Source: Calcarisporiella thermophila CBS 279.70 | Taxonomy: Eukaryota; Calcarisporiellomycota | Reading direction: 5' to 3' | NCBI RefSeq assembly: GCF_041956535.1 | Contig: NW_027192206.1 | Coordinates: forward strand, 62,001-126,000 | DNA length: 64,000 bases | Shown: in pieces, positions 54,917-64,000 of the stretch | Layout of the letters: every line of letters begins with the position of its first letter | Numbering within the stretch: position 1 is the stretch's first letter | Notes under the pieces: generated by a model | The model's input: the letters and a program-made list of their open reading frames with translations, nothing else | What the model was told of the DNA's origin: nothing | The model's database searches: none | Position numbers and translations under genes: made by a program

Positions 54917-57098
54917 TCAGATGCTGGAGAGATCATTTTTATCGCCCTTTTCCTTCTCCGCTTCCTCTTGCTCGATCACCTCCTCCCTGTCTCCCGAGGA
55001 AGTGTCTTGACTTGTTTGGCCACCCACACTATCCATATTCCCCTCGGTTGCAACCACTATCTCGTCGAGTCCCTCTTCGGCTTTCTCCTCCTCCTGCTCT
55101 CCAGACTTCGTCTCCTTCCCGGCAGCCGGCCGCTTCAACTTGTGCGCGAGAACGAACCACGTCGCCAGGAAACTCATACATGCAATTGGCGTCAACACCC
55201 GCCAAATCATATGAATCCCCTGCACATAACATTCAATGGCCATGTCCCGCTGTTGGTCGGTCAAACGGCCCGGCTCATGAAGCACTTCGATCGACTGGCT
55301 GGCCAGCTTGGCTACGTCGGGAGGCAACACCGCCGGAAGACAACCCGACAGATGCGTGTTCAAAATCATGGCGCACACCGCAACTCCGATCACGCCCCCG
55401 AATACACGCGAGTAGTTACCAAGACTCGTTGAGACGGCAAGATCACGGAACGGCACGGCGCTCTGAATGGCAATCACGGCGGTGGTGAAGATGTTTCCGG
55501 CGCCGAGCCCGGCTACGACCGGGATCCCGTACAAGGCGGCCTCGCTAGAATGGGCGTCTAGTAAAAGGAAGATCCCCACTCCCACCGAGATTAGGGCCGT
55601 GCCCAAGCGAAGGAACCAACGGTAGCTCTGCGTGTAGGAAATCAAAAAGCCAATGACGGTGCCAACCGCACAAATGGCCATCTGCATAGGGATCATACGA
55701 ACCCCCGACATCGTCGCACTATCGCCCCTGACACTCTACAGTAATAGAATATCCGTGGTGAGCGTCTCCATCAAAAAGTCTTGCTGCAAACAAAGTAGAT
55801 CCCAACCTGGTAATACATGGGCAAGTAGTAGACCAGCGAGAAGAACGTGAGACCAAAGAAGAAATTCGAGATGTACACGCTAAGCACGGTTCGAACCCGG
55901 AACAGATGGGGAGGGAAGATTGGCTCGGGGACCACCTTGATTTCCACCCACACCAACACCGCGAAGAACACCACTGCAATCACGAGGGGGGCGATGACTT
56001 CCGCCGTCCCCCATCCCGTCTCGGACCCCGCGAGAGTCAGGGCTACCAGCAAACAAGAGGAGGCAACCACCACCAGAATAGTGCCGATGAAATCAACTCG
56101 CTTGATCTTGCTGCGGAAAGAACCGCGGGGGGCAGGCATCCGGAGGTATATGAAGATGATCAGAAATGCCACCGCGCCGAATGGAAGATTGATGTAGAAA
56201 GTCCACCGCCACGACACTTTGTCGGTCAACGCTCCACCTGAAAATAGAATCCAGCCGGTTAGTCCCTTTTTATTTTCCTAGCTCCCATTCCTCCCTCCTT
56301 GATCTATATCGAATGAAAAAGGGTTACCTAGCAATGGTCCGGCCACCGAGGAAATCGCAAAGACGGAGTTGATGAATCCTTGGTATTTACCCCGTTTATG
56401 CAGAGGCGTAATCTCGCTGATGGCAATCATCACCATCGAAAACACCCCAGAACCTCCAATTCCTTGGAGCGCGCGGAAAGCTATCAACATGGCCATATTT
56501 TGGGCGACCCCACAGAGGGCGGAGGTGATGAGGAAGAACACCACGCTCACGAGCAGCACAATTTTGCTACCGAAGATATTGGCGAACTTTCCAAAGAGCG
56601 GCTGGAAGCTATGTGATCATAGGGGTCTCGGTTAGTATTCATGAAGTAAGTGTGGGAAAGAAACAGAGGGAAGGCGCCAATGGATTAGAATGAAACCCCA
56701 CCTGTTGAAACAGAGGATGTAAGAGGTCGCAATCCAGGATACAAGCTCGAGCTGGTGGAATTCCGAGGCTATCTTGGGCATGGCTGTGGACACAATGGTT
56801 GTATCCATTGCAGCGAGGAAAAGAGCAACACAGCATCTAATTTGGAATCAATCAGCCCATGTTCGGTTGGAATGACATCGAAAGGGAGGTCGATGGCCCA
56901 CCCCATGACTTACCCGACGATACTGATAATCAGCTGCCGGAATGGAAGTTCCGGGATCTCATCGGCTTCATGTTCAGCCTTTTTCTTGCTGCTCTTTTCC
57001 AGGTCGACGTCTGTCACTGCGGTTTCCGTAACGGAGACGGGTGTGGTATATCCGCTTTCTGAGCGCGCTGCCTCACTCGGCCTTGTATTGGAGCCCAT
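54917..57098 (-). CDS. MFS multidrug/organic-cation exporter, DHA2 family (14-TM type)
   Basis: Proton-antiport drug or metabolite exporter of the plasma or vacuolar membrane (family knowledge). Minus-strand exons: ATG 57098 encodes a charged N-terminus (VTDVDLEKSSKKKAEHEADE), then LPFRQLIISIVG joined to CCVALFLAAMDTTIVSTAMP, the DHA2 TM1 motif D1. WIATSYILCFNR, FQPLFGKFANIFGSKIVLLV (motif A region) and FRALQGIGGSGVFSMVMIAI follow. GFINSVFAISSVAGPLLGG is motif C; then WRWTFYINLPFGAVAFLIIF. Later come VRTVLSVYISNFFFGLTFFS, SATMSGVRMIPMQMAICAVG, AGLGAGNIFTTAVIAIQSAV and LGNYSRVFGGVIGVAVCAMI. The C-terminal tail is very acidic (Glu-rich). About five or six exons; stop TGA 54919-54917. No biosynthetic cluster is adjacent. 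Confidence 0.92.
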
Positions 57099-57915
57099 GA
57101 GAATGGAGGGGTGTGAATGGGAATGAACGGCGCATTCGCCGAGTGAGAAAAATAATTTATAGTTTTAAAAAATGAGTTGGAAAAAGGTTTTTGCGTACAC
57201 AAAACTGTCAAAATAAACTCTTAAGTTAGATGCCCACGTTTCGTTTTTGAATAATTCCAAGTCACAAGTGATTATCGGTGCCCCTAACCCCCAGGCGTTC
57301 CATCGTCCAATATGGTCCTATCTAGAGGGAAATAGAAATCCCATACTGAGGGTATACTGCACCAGGGCCGTCAAAACAAGGCTAAACATTTTTTAATCCC
57401 TTCCTACCATGAATCATACTATATCCGCACCTCTTGTACACTATTAGTGCATTTTCTCCGTCGCAACTTCAATTAAATCCAAACAAAAACATAGGTGCAA
57501 ACGATGGCTTTGTTTTTTACCGGATAATTGTTAATATTTACCGTAAAAAATGGTTTTGGTAATCGAAACAGAAATTTGAACTCTAATTATTTGTTATGTT
57601 TTTTACAGCAAGCAGTGTGGGAAAGCAACCGTCCCACTCCTTTGTTCGAGACATTTTTCAAGAGACGAGAAGAGAGAGCAGCACCATAGCCATATTGGCA
57701 CACTCCCTGCTCGCTTTCTGTAGAGTCAAACTTGCTTTACACAGTTCTCAACAAGCCTCGAATTTTCCCTTTTATATGTTGTGTATCGTCTAACCATCTT
57801 GACTCATCCTCCTTGGGCTTATGCAGAGGCATGGCTTTTAAGTCGTCCCCCCCCATAAAAAATACAGGGGGTAAGGTGCTCAGCTCCTAAATAATTTTCT
57901 CAGGTTAGAGCCACC
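57099..57915. other. Divergent intergenic region between the DHA2 exporter and UNC93-like B
   Basis: About 820 bp between divergent start codons, so both promoters are here. AT-rich centre; the frame at 57596-57793 is unsupported. Confidence 0.5.
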
Positions 57916-59365
57916 ATGTTGCGGTATAATAGCCCGCTCTTTCAAGTGATTTTGTTGGGTCTGGTGTGCTGGGCTTGCCCGGGGATGTTCAACGCTCTAC
58001 AAGGTATCCAAGATGGGGAGCCCTCTGAAATATATATGAGATAAAAAAAAGAAAACCCCATTGTGCTATCGATGAAAATTCACTTGAATAGGGATGGGCG
58101 GAGGCGGCCAAGTGGACCATACCGTTGTCGACAAGGCCAACACGGCGGTCTATGCCTGTTTTGCCATCGTCGGGTTTGCTTCAGGCGGCATCTGCAACCT
58201 TCTGGGGCCGAAGCTGACTCTGTTTATTGGCACTCTTGGATTCGTGCTCTACGGCGGATCGCTTCTCACCTACAACCTTCGAGGCACCAGCGCCTTTGTG
58301 ATTGCTTCAGGAGCAATCCTTGGGGTGTGCGCGGGGCTGCTCTGGACGGCTCAGGGAGTCATCATGCTAAGCTATCCCGACGCAAAGTCCAAGGGCCGCT
58401 ATATATCCTTGTTTTGGAGCATCTTCAACATCGGCGGGGTGGTGGGGGGGCTGATCCCGCTCTTCATCAACCTCAACCACACCACGGCCGAATCGATCAG
58501 CAACGAGACCTACATCGCCTTTATTGTTCTGATGGCCCTTGGGGCTGTCCTCTGCTTGACACTGCTTCCTCCACATAAGGTTGTGCGCGATGACGACTCA
58601 CCCGTTGGTGACACGAGGCTCCCAGATTGGCGGCGCGAGCTTATTGCAACCTTAAAGCTTGTGTTGAACAAGCGGCTGCTCGTGCTTGTGCCCCTCTGTT
58701 TTTCGTCCAACTTCTACTACACCTATCACTTCAACGCGGTCAACGGCTTCTACTTCAACGTACGGACTCGCGCCCTCAATATCGTCATCTATTGGACCAT
58801 GGAGATCATCACCGCGTCCCTGTTTGGCCTCGTGTTGGACGCGAAGCAATTCAGCCGGCGGACGCGTGGGCTCCTGGGGCTCTTGACCATTTGCGTCGCA
58901 ATGCTTCCCACGTGGGCCGGAGCCGTCGTCTTCCAGCAGACCTATGACCGTACGCTCGAAAAACCCGCCGTCGATTGGACCGATCCGCGTTTTGCTGGAG
59001 CATTCGTCCTCTATGCCCTCTTCGGGCTGAACGATGCGCTCTGGCAGGTTTTTGCCTACTGGCTGCTCGGGGGTCTTTCGGATGATCCACAGGAGCTATC
59101 CCGTTATACCGGTTTCTACAAGAGTATCCAGAGCGCCGGCGCAGCTATAGCTTGGGCCATTGATGGAGCGGGCGTCTCTTATCGCGTGCAGGTGATTGTA
59201 AACTTTGCTTTGATACTTGCTGCACTTCCAGGCATGATCATGGTCATCTGTACCACGCCGGCCCAAAACACCTCAGCCGCCGAGCCCAGTGAAAAATGCT
59301 CGGTGGAACCCCCTCGAGTCATGAATATCACGCAACATATATCCAATGGAACTGAAAGCTCGTAA
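57916..59365 (+). CDS. UNC93-like MFS transporter (paralogue B, 453 aa)
   Basis: Exons 57916-58003 and 58092-59365. The ATG is in strong context (GCCACCATG). Protein starts MLRYNSPLFQVILLGLVCWA with the exon joint at FNALQ|G, then MGGGGQVDHTVVDKANTAVY. It has the same length (453 aa) and intron position as paralogue A and is highly similar throughout: NLLGPKLTLFIGTLGFVLYG, LLPPHKVVRDDDS, HFNAVNGFYFNVRTRALNIV, PAVDWTDPRFAGAFVLYALF, GLNDALWQVFAYWLLGGLSD. The differences concentrate in the N- and C-termini. It lies 11 kb from paralogue A in opposite orientation, indicating an inverted or dispersed duplication of some age. Multi-pass membrane protein, substrate unknown. Confidence 0.9.
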
Positions 59366-59718
59366 TGTCTGCAATGACGGTATATCAAGAGTTTTCTAGT
59401 TTGCACCCAGTTATCATTCCTCTTCTTTTTTTCACAATCACTTTCAAATTAATATTAGTTCAATTCATTTCTCTCCAACTAGAGTGGGTTGTATCGCCGA
59501 ATGGAAAATCGGCCGTGTCTTTCGTCTCATTATTTCTCATGGGAAAAAAACTCAGGAAAACAGAATGGAAAACAATCTATTAAAGAGGAAAAAAAAACAA
59601 ATAAACATAAAGTCAAACAAAACAATATGATCGGACGTACATCAAATTCAAACAGATTAAAAACAAAAAGAAAATCCAAACTGACGTTCTTCAGAATCCA
59701 TTATTTTTGGTTCTATTT

Positions 59719-61337
59719 TCACAGCTTACGAGCCAGCACGATCGAATGCTGCGCTCCTGCTGACACTCGGATGACTTTGTATCCCTCTAGGCGCTTGCCG
59801 ACAATCTTCTGCGGCGTGATTTCGTCCTCCTCTTTCCCCGTTCCCAATGCCCCATTTTCACCAAAGCCCCACGAATACACCTCGCCTTCTCGGGTAAGGG
59901 CCAGTGAATGGTGCGTTCCAACGGCAATGGCATCACACGGTGGCAGTCCAGGGATTCGTGTTGGAGATGAGACAGCTTGTTTGCTTGAGCCCTCCGTGTC
60001 GTTCTCGTTGAGCTTCTGCAGCAGCTCAGTGGGAAGTCCCAGCTGCGAAGAGTCGCCGCGTCCAAAAGAGTACACCTCACCGTTGTCCAAAAGCACAACC
60101 GAGTGATGCTCACCGCCAGCCGCTTGCTTCACAACTTTACCCTCCAGCTCCCCCTTGATCTCGGTCGGATTCATCACAGCGCCTTCGGGCACCCCATCAC
60201 GCTCTTCTGTCAACCCACACTGGTAAAAGTTGTTTAGTCCCCACACTAGAAGACGTCCCTCCTTCGTCACTGCAAATGAGTGATATGAACCCGATCCAAT
60301 GTGAATAATGTCACGAAGCGGAAGTCTACTCACAGCATAGTGTTAGTGTACCTGATGGGTGACCCAATCACGAGCAAATAATAATAATACTTTTGCGGTG
60401 ACAAATATTCTTTAATACGCCTCTCTGAAATACGGTGTCCAAACTGATTCAACTGACCATTACCCCATCCGTAGACATGGCCAGATGCGGTCAAGGCCAG
60501 TGCATGCTCCAATCCTGCTGTCACATCCACTATTTTATCCAATCCTTTAAGGAGCGTTGGCCGTTTGGCAATTTTTATATCTTTGTTGAAGCCTATATCT
60601 TTCCCTTCGCTATCCTATAGTCGAGCAGAGGGTTAACGAACGAGAAGAGCAATCTTTGACAGGGTCAATATATACCCGGAATATACCCCATGCATACACC
60701 TTGCCATCGTCTGTAAGGGCTATCGATAGATTGTCCGCAGCAGCAATCTTGACGATCTTAACACCGTCGAGCCCTTCAACCGGGTCAGGAAGAAATTCGT
60801 CGCCATCGCGACCCAACACACATTTGTCATTGCAACCCCATGAGATAATCTATCGAGAAAAAAAAAATAAAAACAATTTAGCAAAGAATAGTCAGATTAT
60901 GCCAAAAAATAGTCTCAATTTGCTATGTTAAACACCTTGCCATCTTTAGTCAATACTAAACTGTGTAATCCTCCAGCCACAATGTCCACTCCTGTCACAT
61001 CCTTCACGGGGAATGCCGCCTTCACTTCAAGGCGCTCGTCTCCTAACCCAAGTTGGCCGCAATCACCATTCCCGAACACAAAAATGGTCCCTTCATCAGC
61101 GGGGAGTTTGGGAGAAGGGTTGAGGGCTGGCTTGGCGGCGGGGGGTGCGGCAACGCGCGCACGTTTAGCTTTGGGAGGCGCGGCGGCGTCATTGTTATTG
61201 ACGCGTTTTCGTCCATCGACGCGAGCAATCTTTTCACTCCGATCAGTAGCCGTTGTTTTCTTGGTGACTTTTGGGCCGGACGATTTTTTTTGGATAGAGG
61301 CAGGTGCGGGACCGTTGGATTTTTTCTTTGCTGCCAT
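59719..61337 (-). CDS. RCC1-family protein (Ran guanine-nucleotide exchange factor, Pim1/Srm1-like)
   Basis: Chromatin-bound exchange factor that loads Ran with GTP (family knowledge). The ATG at 61337 is followed by a Lys/Ala/Pro-rich basic N-terminus with nuclear-localisation-like KAKRARV and GRKRV. RCC1 blades follow in order: IFVFGNGDCGQLGLGDERLE, DIVAGGLHSLVLTKDGK, VLGRDGDEFLPDPVEGLDGV, KIAAADNLSIALTDDGKVYA, DVTAGLEHALALTASGHVYG, IHIGSGSYHSFAVTKEGRLL, KQAAGGEHHSVVLLDNGEVY, AIAVGTHHSLALTREGEVYS and VIRVSAGAQHSIVLARKL at the end. The HSL/HSx-ALT-DG-VYxWG cadence is complete for seven blades. Around five exons; short introns near 60340, 60620 and 60850-60950. Divergent from SelO. Confidence 0.93.
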
Positions 61338-61566
61338 ATTTAAATCAAAACTAGATGGATCGAAAACAGGAGAGGGAAGTGATACGAAGCAAGATCAAGG
61401 CAAAATGAAGTGGGCTCGACTGAGAAACCGAGGTGGCATCAATATTCGTGACTGTGATTCGTAATTCGAGGTACTTCTTGTAAAATGGTTTCCTATAGTA
61501 TATTGGAGTAGCGGTCAGAGAGACAGTCATTAAAGTTGTGCGTATACCACCAGGCCGACACGAGGT

Positions 61567-63521
61567 TTGAAGCCAACATTACTAGTCTGGGCATTCACTT
61601 CAAGATCACACCCGATGATGAGTCGTTGCCCCACCATGCTCCGCCGCTTGTCCGATCTCCCACTTCATCCTCCACGATTCCCGAGCTCTCTCCCCATTGA
61701 TCCCGCCACTCCAGACCCACACAATTTACCACCCCAAGAAACCCTTCATCAGAACCGTGCCGTACCCGGTTGCGCAAGCTATGTTCACCCGACACCCCAG
61801 CCCTCTCCCGAACTCATCGCCGTCTCACCTGCTGCGGTCCAGCTACTTGAACTTGACCCAGCGGAAGTCGAGAAAAGAGAGTTCCTGGAGATAGTGGCCG
61901 GGAACAGAGTATTAGAGGGGACCACCCCATGGGCGCAGAACTATGGTGGCCATCAGTTTGGCGTCTGGGCGGGTCAGTTAGGAGATGGCCGTGCCATTTC
62001 TTTATTCGAGACCAAGACTTCCAGTGGCGAAATCTATGAGCTTCAGCTGAAAGGGGCTGGAAAAACCCCTTACTCCCGCTGGTTCACGGATGGATGGGCG
62101 GTCCTACGCTCCTCTATCAGAGAGTTTCTTGGCTCGGAATACCTTGCGGCACTGAAAGTTCCGACGACTCGTGCCCTGTCGTTGGTGAAAACTTCTCGGG
62201 TAGTGAAGCGCGAAAGAAATGAGCCCGGCGCTGTCGTTTGTCGGATTGGACCATCGTTCGTTCGATTTGGCACCTTTGAAATATTCCATCAACGAGGCGA
62301 CCGAGACACCCTTCGTCAACTCGCAGAATTCACATGCCGTGAGCTCTTTTCCATTTCCGAGCATGAGAAGCAACAGCAACACGATACAATCGTCCCCGCG
62401 GCCGACCAAGAGACAGGAAAGCCTGTAGCAGATAGCAAGGAGGGGAACGGCAATAGATTTTGGCAAATGTTCCGAGAAAGTGCCTACCGCACCGCCCGAA
62501 TGGTCGCCCGATGGCAGGCTACCGGATTTTGCCATGGCGTACTCAACACAGATAATATGCATGTCCTGGGGGTTACGCTCGATTACGGGCCATTTGCGTT
62601 TATGGAGGCTTTTGATCCCAAATTCATTTGCAATCATTCCGACGACGGGGTAGATTTCGTGTGCGACTCTGCTCAACTGCCAATTCCATTGATTAACCTC
62701 CATTGCCTCTTGCTTTCTACTCGTTTTAGGGAAGATATTCGTACGAGGCTCAGCCCCAGATCTGCGCATGGAATCTGTTCAAGTTTGGCACAACCTTAGC
62801 AGAGCTGATTGGTGCTGGAAATATGGTTGATTCCCCCTCGCAGCCCTCCGATGAGCAACTCAAAATCTACCGAGAAAAAGGAAAGAGCTCTGTTGTCCAA
62901 TTTTTGAACGACGAATTTGGAAACGCATTTCTTCGGGAATACACAACCTTCATGCGAGAGAAGCTGGGTTTCAGCGAGCAACTGGAAGATGATTTGTCCA
63001 GAGTGATTGAGCCGTTGCTCTCGGTCTTATATCGTCACGATCTCGACTACCACCGTTTTTTCCGCTCACTCTCCTCTTTCGATGCAACTGGGGAAGAGGA
63101 CATCCCGCAAGACGGAGAGGTTGTCACGAGGTTGATCGGAGGGTGTTCTCCGACAGGATTCGGGTTCGAGGACCAACGCGTCCAATCCCAGAAAGACTCA
63201 GTCTTACGTCGCGACGTGGCCAACTGGCTCGAGCTTTATCGAGCCCGTCTGCAAGTCGAAGGTCAGTTTGCGGCTCGTGAGCAGAAGGGGCTTCGTGCCA
63301 GTGGGATGAACAAAGCCAATCCCAGCTTTGTTCTGCGAAACTGGGTCGCCCAGGAGGTCATTGACGCAGCAGAGCAAGGTGATTACGCGCCGTTGAAGGT
63401 GTGTCTTGAAATGTGCCTTGAGCCTTTCAAGGAGCCTGATGAATACCCGGATGGTGGAAGGCGATTTTTGGAGAAGACACCCCGGTGGGGGCAGGGTCTT
63501 ATTTGTTCTTGTAGTTCATGA
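61567..63521 (+). CDS. SelO protein adenylyltransferase (AMPylase; YdiU/Fmp40 family), about 624 aa
   Basis: Pseudokinase-fold enzyme that transfers AMP to proteins, mitochondrial in eukaryotes and linked to redox stress (family knowledge). Exons 61567-62649 and 62730-63521 (GGG|GTAGAT to TTTTAG|GGA) give 625 codons. Motifs: VPGCASYVHPTPQPSPELIA, PWAQNYGGHQFGVWAGQLGD, ELQLKGAGKTPYSR (ATP-binding Lys), LRSSIREFLGSEYLAALKVP, ARWQATGFCHGVLNTDNMHV followed by LDYGPFAFM (catalytic-loop Asn and Asp), joined to GRYSYEAQPQICAWNLFKFG. It ends CSCSS, where the Cys takes the position of selenocysteine in animal SelO. The start may be the Met at 61567 or one of the Mets near 61615-61640; the Arg/Ser/Pro-rich N-terminus fits a mitochondrial presequence. 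Confidence 0.93.
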
Positions 63522-63764
63522 ACTTGTATTTATTTTTCAGTTGATAAACTTAGTAAAATTATATATATAGCGGTGCAATGGAAGGTATTAAATGCACATT
63601 ATATTTAAAGATAAGCAAAAAAAACCCGAGAAAGAAGATATAAACACGAAAGATAAATTAAACAACAATATAAGTAAATCGGGTATCTAAGAGGGGTGAA
63701 ATTAAAAAGATCATTTCATATCATTGGCAAACCAGCAGAAAGACAAGAAGAAAAAAAAGTTCAT
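63522..63764. other. Convergent 3' intergenic region
   Basis: About 240 bp of A-rich sequence between the SelO stop and the stop of the ferroxidase gene on the other strand. Confidence 0.5.
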
Positions 63765-64000
63765 CTATTCATAGAGATCTTCATCTATGCTTTCCTTCAC
63801 TTGATAGAAAATGCTCATTCCCTTCATCTATGGAAAAATCAGCCAATTAATAAAAAGAAAAGAAACAAAAATAAGACAGAAACGTTCTTGCTATTGCACT
63901 TACCACATGATCTGATACATGGCAGTGGAACATCCACTCGCCGAGATTGTCTGGAATCATATCCACGGTGCGGAAGGACGCGGGGAACACGTCGACTACA
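63765..64000 (-). CDS. Multicopper ferroxidase (ceruloplasmin/hephaestin type), C-terminal end; runs off right edge
   Basis: Minus-strand exons 64000-63904 and 63827-63765 (GTG|GTAAGT to CATAG|ATG) read VVDVFPASFRTVDMIPDN, then GEWMFHCHVSDHV joined to MKGMSIFYQVKES and a TAG stop at 63767-63765. HCHVxDHxxKGM is the type 1/3 copper-binding end of cupredoxin-type ferroxidases; FPASFRTVDM is characteristic of the ceruloplasmin/hephaestin branch rather than fungal laccases. No C-terminal membrane anchor is visible. The bulk of the gene lies outside the window. It oxidises Fe(II) in high-affinity iron handling (family knowledge). Confidence 0.85.

Noticed and set aside
61043-61464. Plus- and minus-strand frames in the RCC1 first exon
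   Set aside because: Shadows of the Lys/Ala/Pro-rich N-terminus of RCC1.
1-64000. Transposons, LTRs, CRISPR arrays and biosynthetic gene clusters
   Set aside because: No reverse transcriptase, transposase, terminal repeat, spaced direct-repeat array or PKS/NRPS/terpene synthase motif was seen.

Overview
The window is nuclear DNA of a filamentous fungus, most likely an early-diverging (Mucoromycota/Zoopagomycota-like) lineage. Genes lie on both strands and most are split by several short GT-AG introns of about 50-110 nt. Fungal hallmarks include an Rtt109 histone acetyltransferase, a DHA2-type MFS exporter, a Pdx1/Snz pyridoxal-phosphate synthase and an Lcb3-type sphingoid-base phosphatase. 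The lineage is an inference; nothing here fixes a genus. I re-assembled most genes by joining exons at consensus splice sites, so many coordinates below span several exons.

Layout. 1-6.4 kb: cullin-1 (partial, minus) and a TRAPPC10/Trs130-like gene (plus) share a divergent promoter of about 250 bp. 6.4-11.7 kb: an AT-rich block poor in conserved genes. It holds three consecutive small genes, each with a TATA box, a signal peptide, a basic processing site and a cystine-knot cysteine pattern, followed by a frameshifted remnant of a berberine-bridge-type FAD oxidase. 11.7-16.2 kb: a coiled-coil protein, an EAPP homologue and a Pumilio/PUF RNA-binding protein. 16.4-21.2 kb: a diverged duplication of about 1.1-1.4 kb; the first copy carries decayed pieces of the 3' end of the PP2A-B56 gene. 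A GDSL esterase gene with an amber codon in its catalytic block lies between the copies. 20.7-31.3 kb: PP2A-B56, RTT109, a WW-domain protein with a His-rich tail, MMS2/UEV and the LCB3-type phosphatase. 31.3-43.2 kb: a tiny Cys/His protein, prolidase, PDX1/SNZ, an unrecognised small protein, a secreted CAP/PR-1 protein and a proline-rich hypothetical. 43-45.8 kb: a gene-poor stretch. 45.8-59.4 kb: two UNC93-like transporters (same length, same intron position), a multicopper oxidase with an in-frame amber codon, a coiled-coil protein and the DHA2 exporter. 59.7-64 kb: RCC1, SelO, and the C-terminal end of a ceruloplasmin/hephaestin-type ferroxidase running off the right edge.

Most genes are independent housekeeping functions (ubiquitination, Golgi traffic, DNA-damage tolerance and chromatin, mRNA control, vitamin B6, sphingolipids) and do not form one pathway. 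The most novel element is the three-gene array of secreted cystine-knot-like peptides at 7.78-9.91 kb. Secondary points are two otherwise well-preserved secreted-enzyme genes each broken by a TAG codon, the segmental duplication, two GC-AG introns, and recurrent long dG/dC homopolymers in non-coding DNA. No tRNA, rRNA, CRISPR array or intact transposon was recognised.
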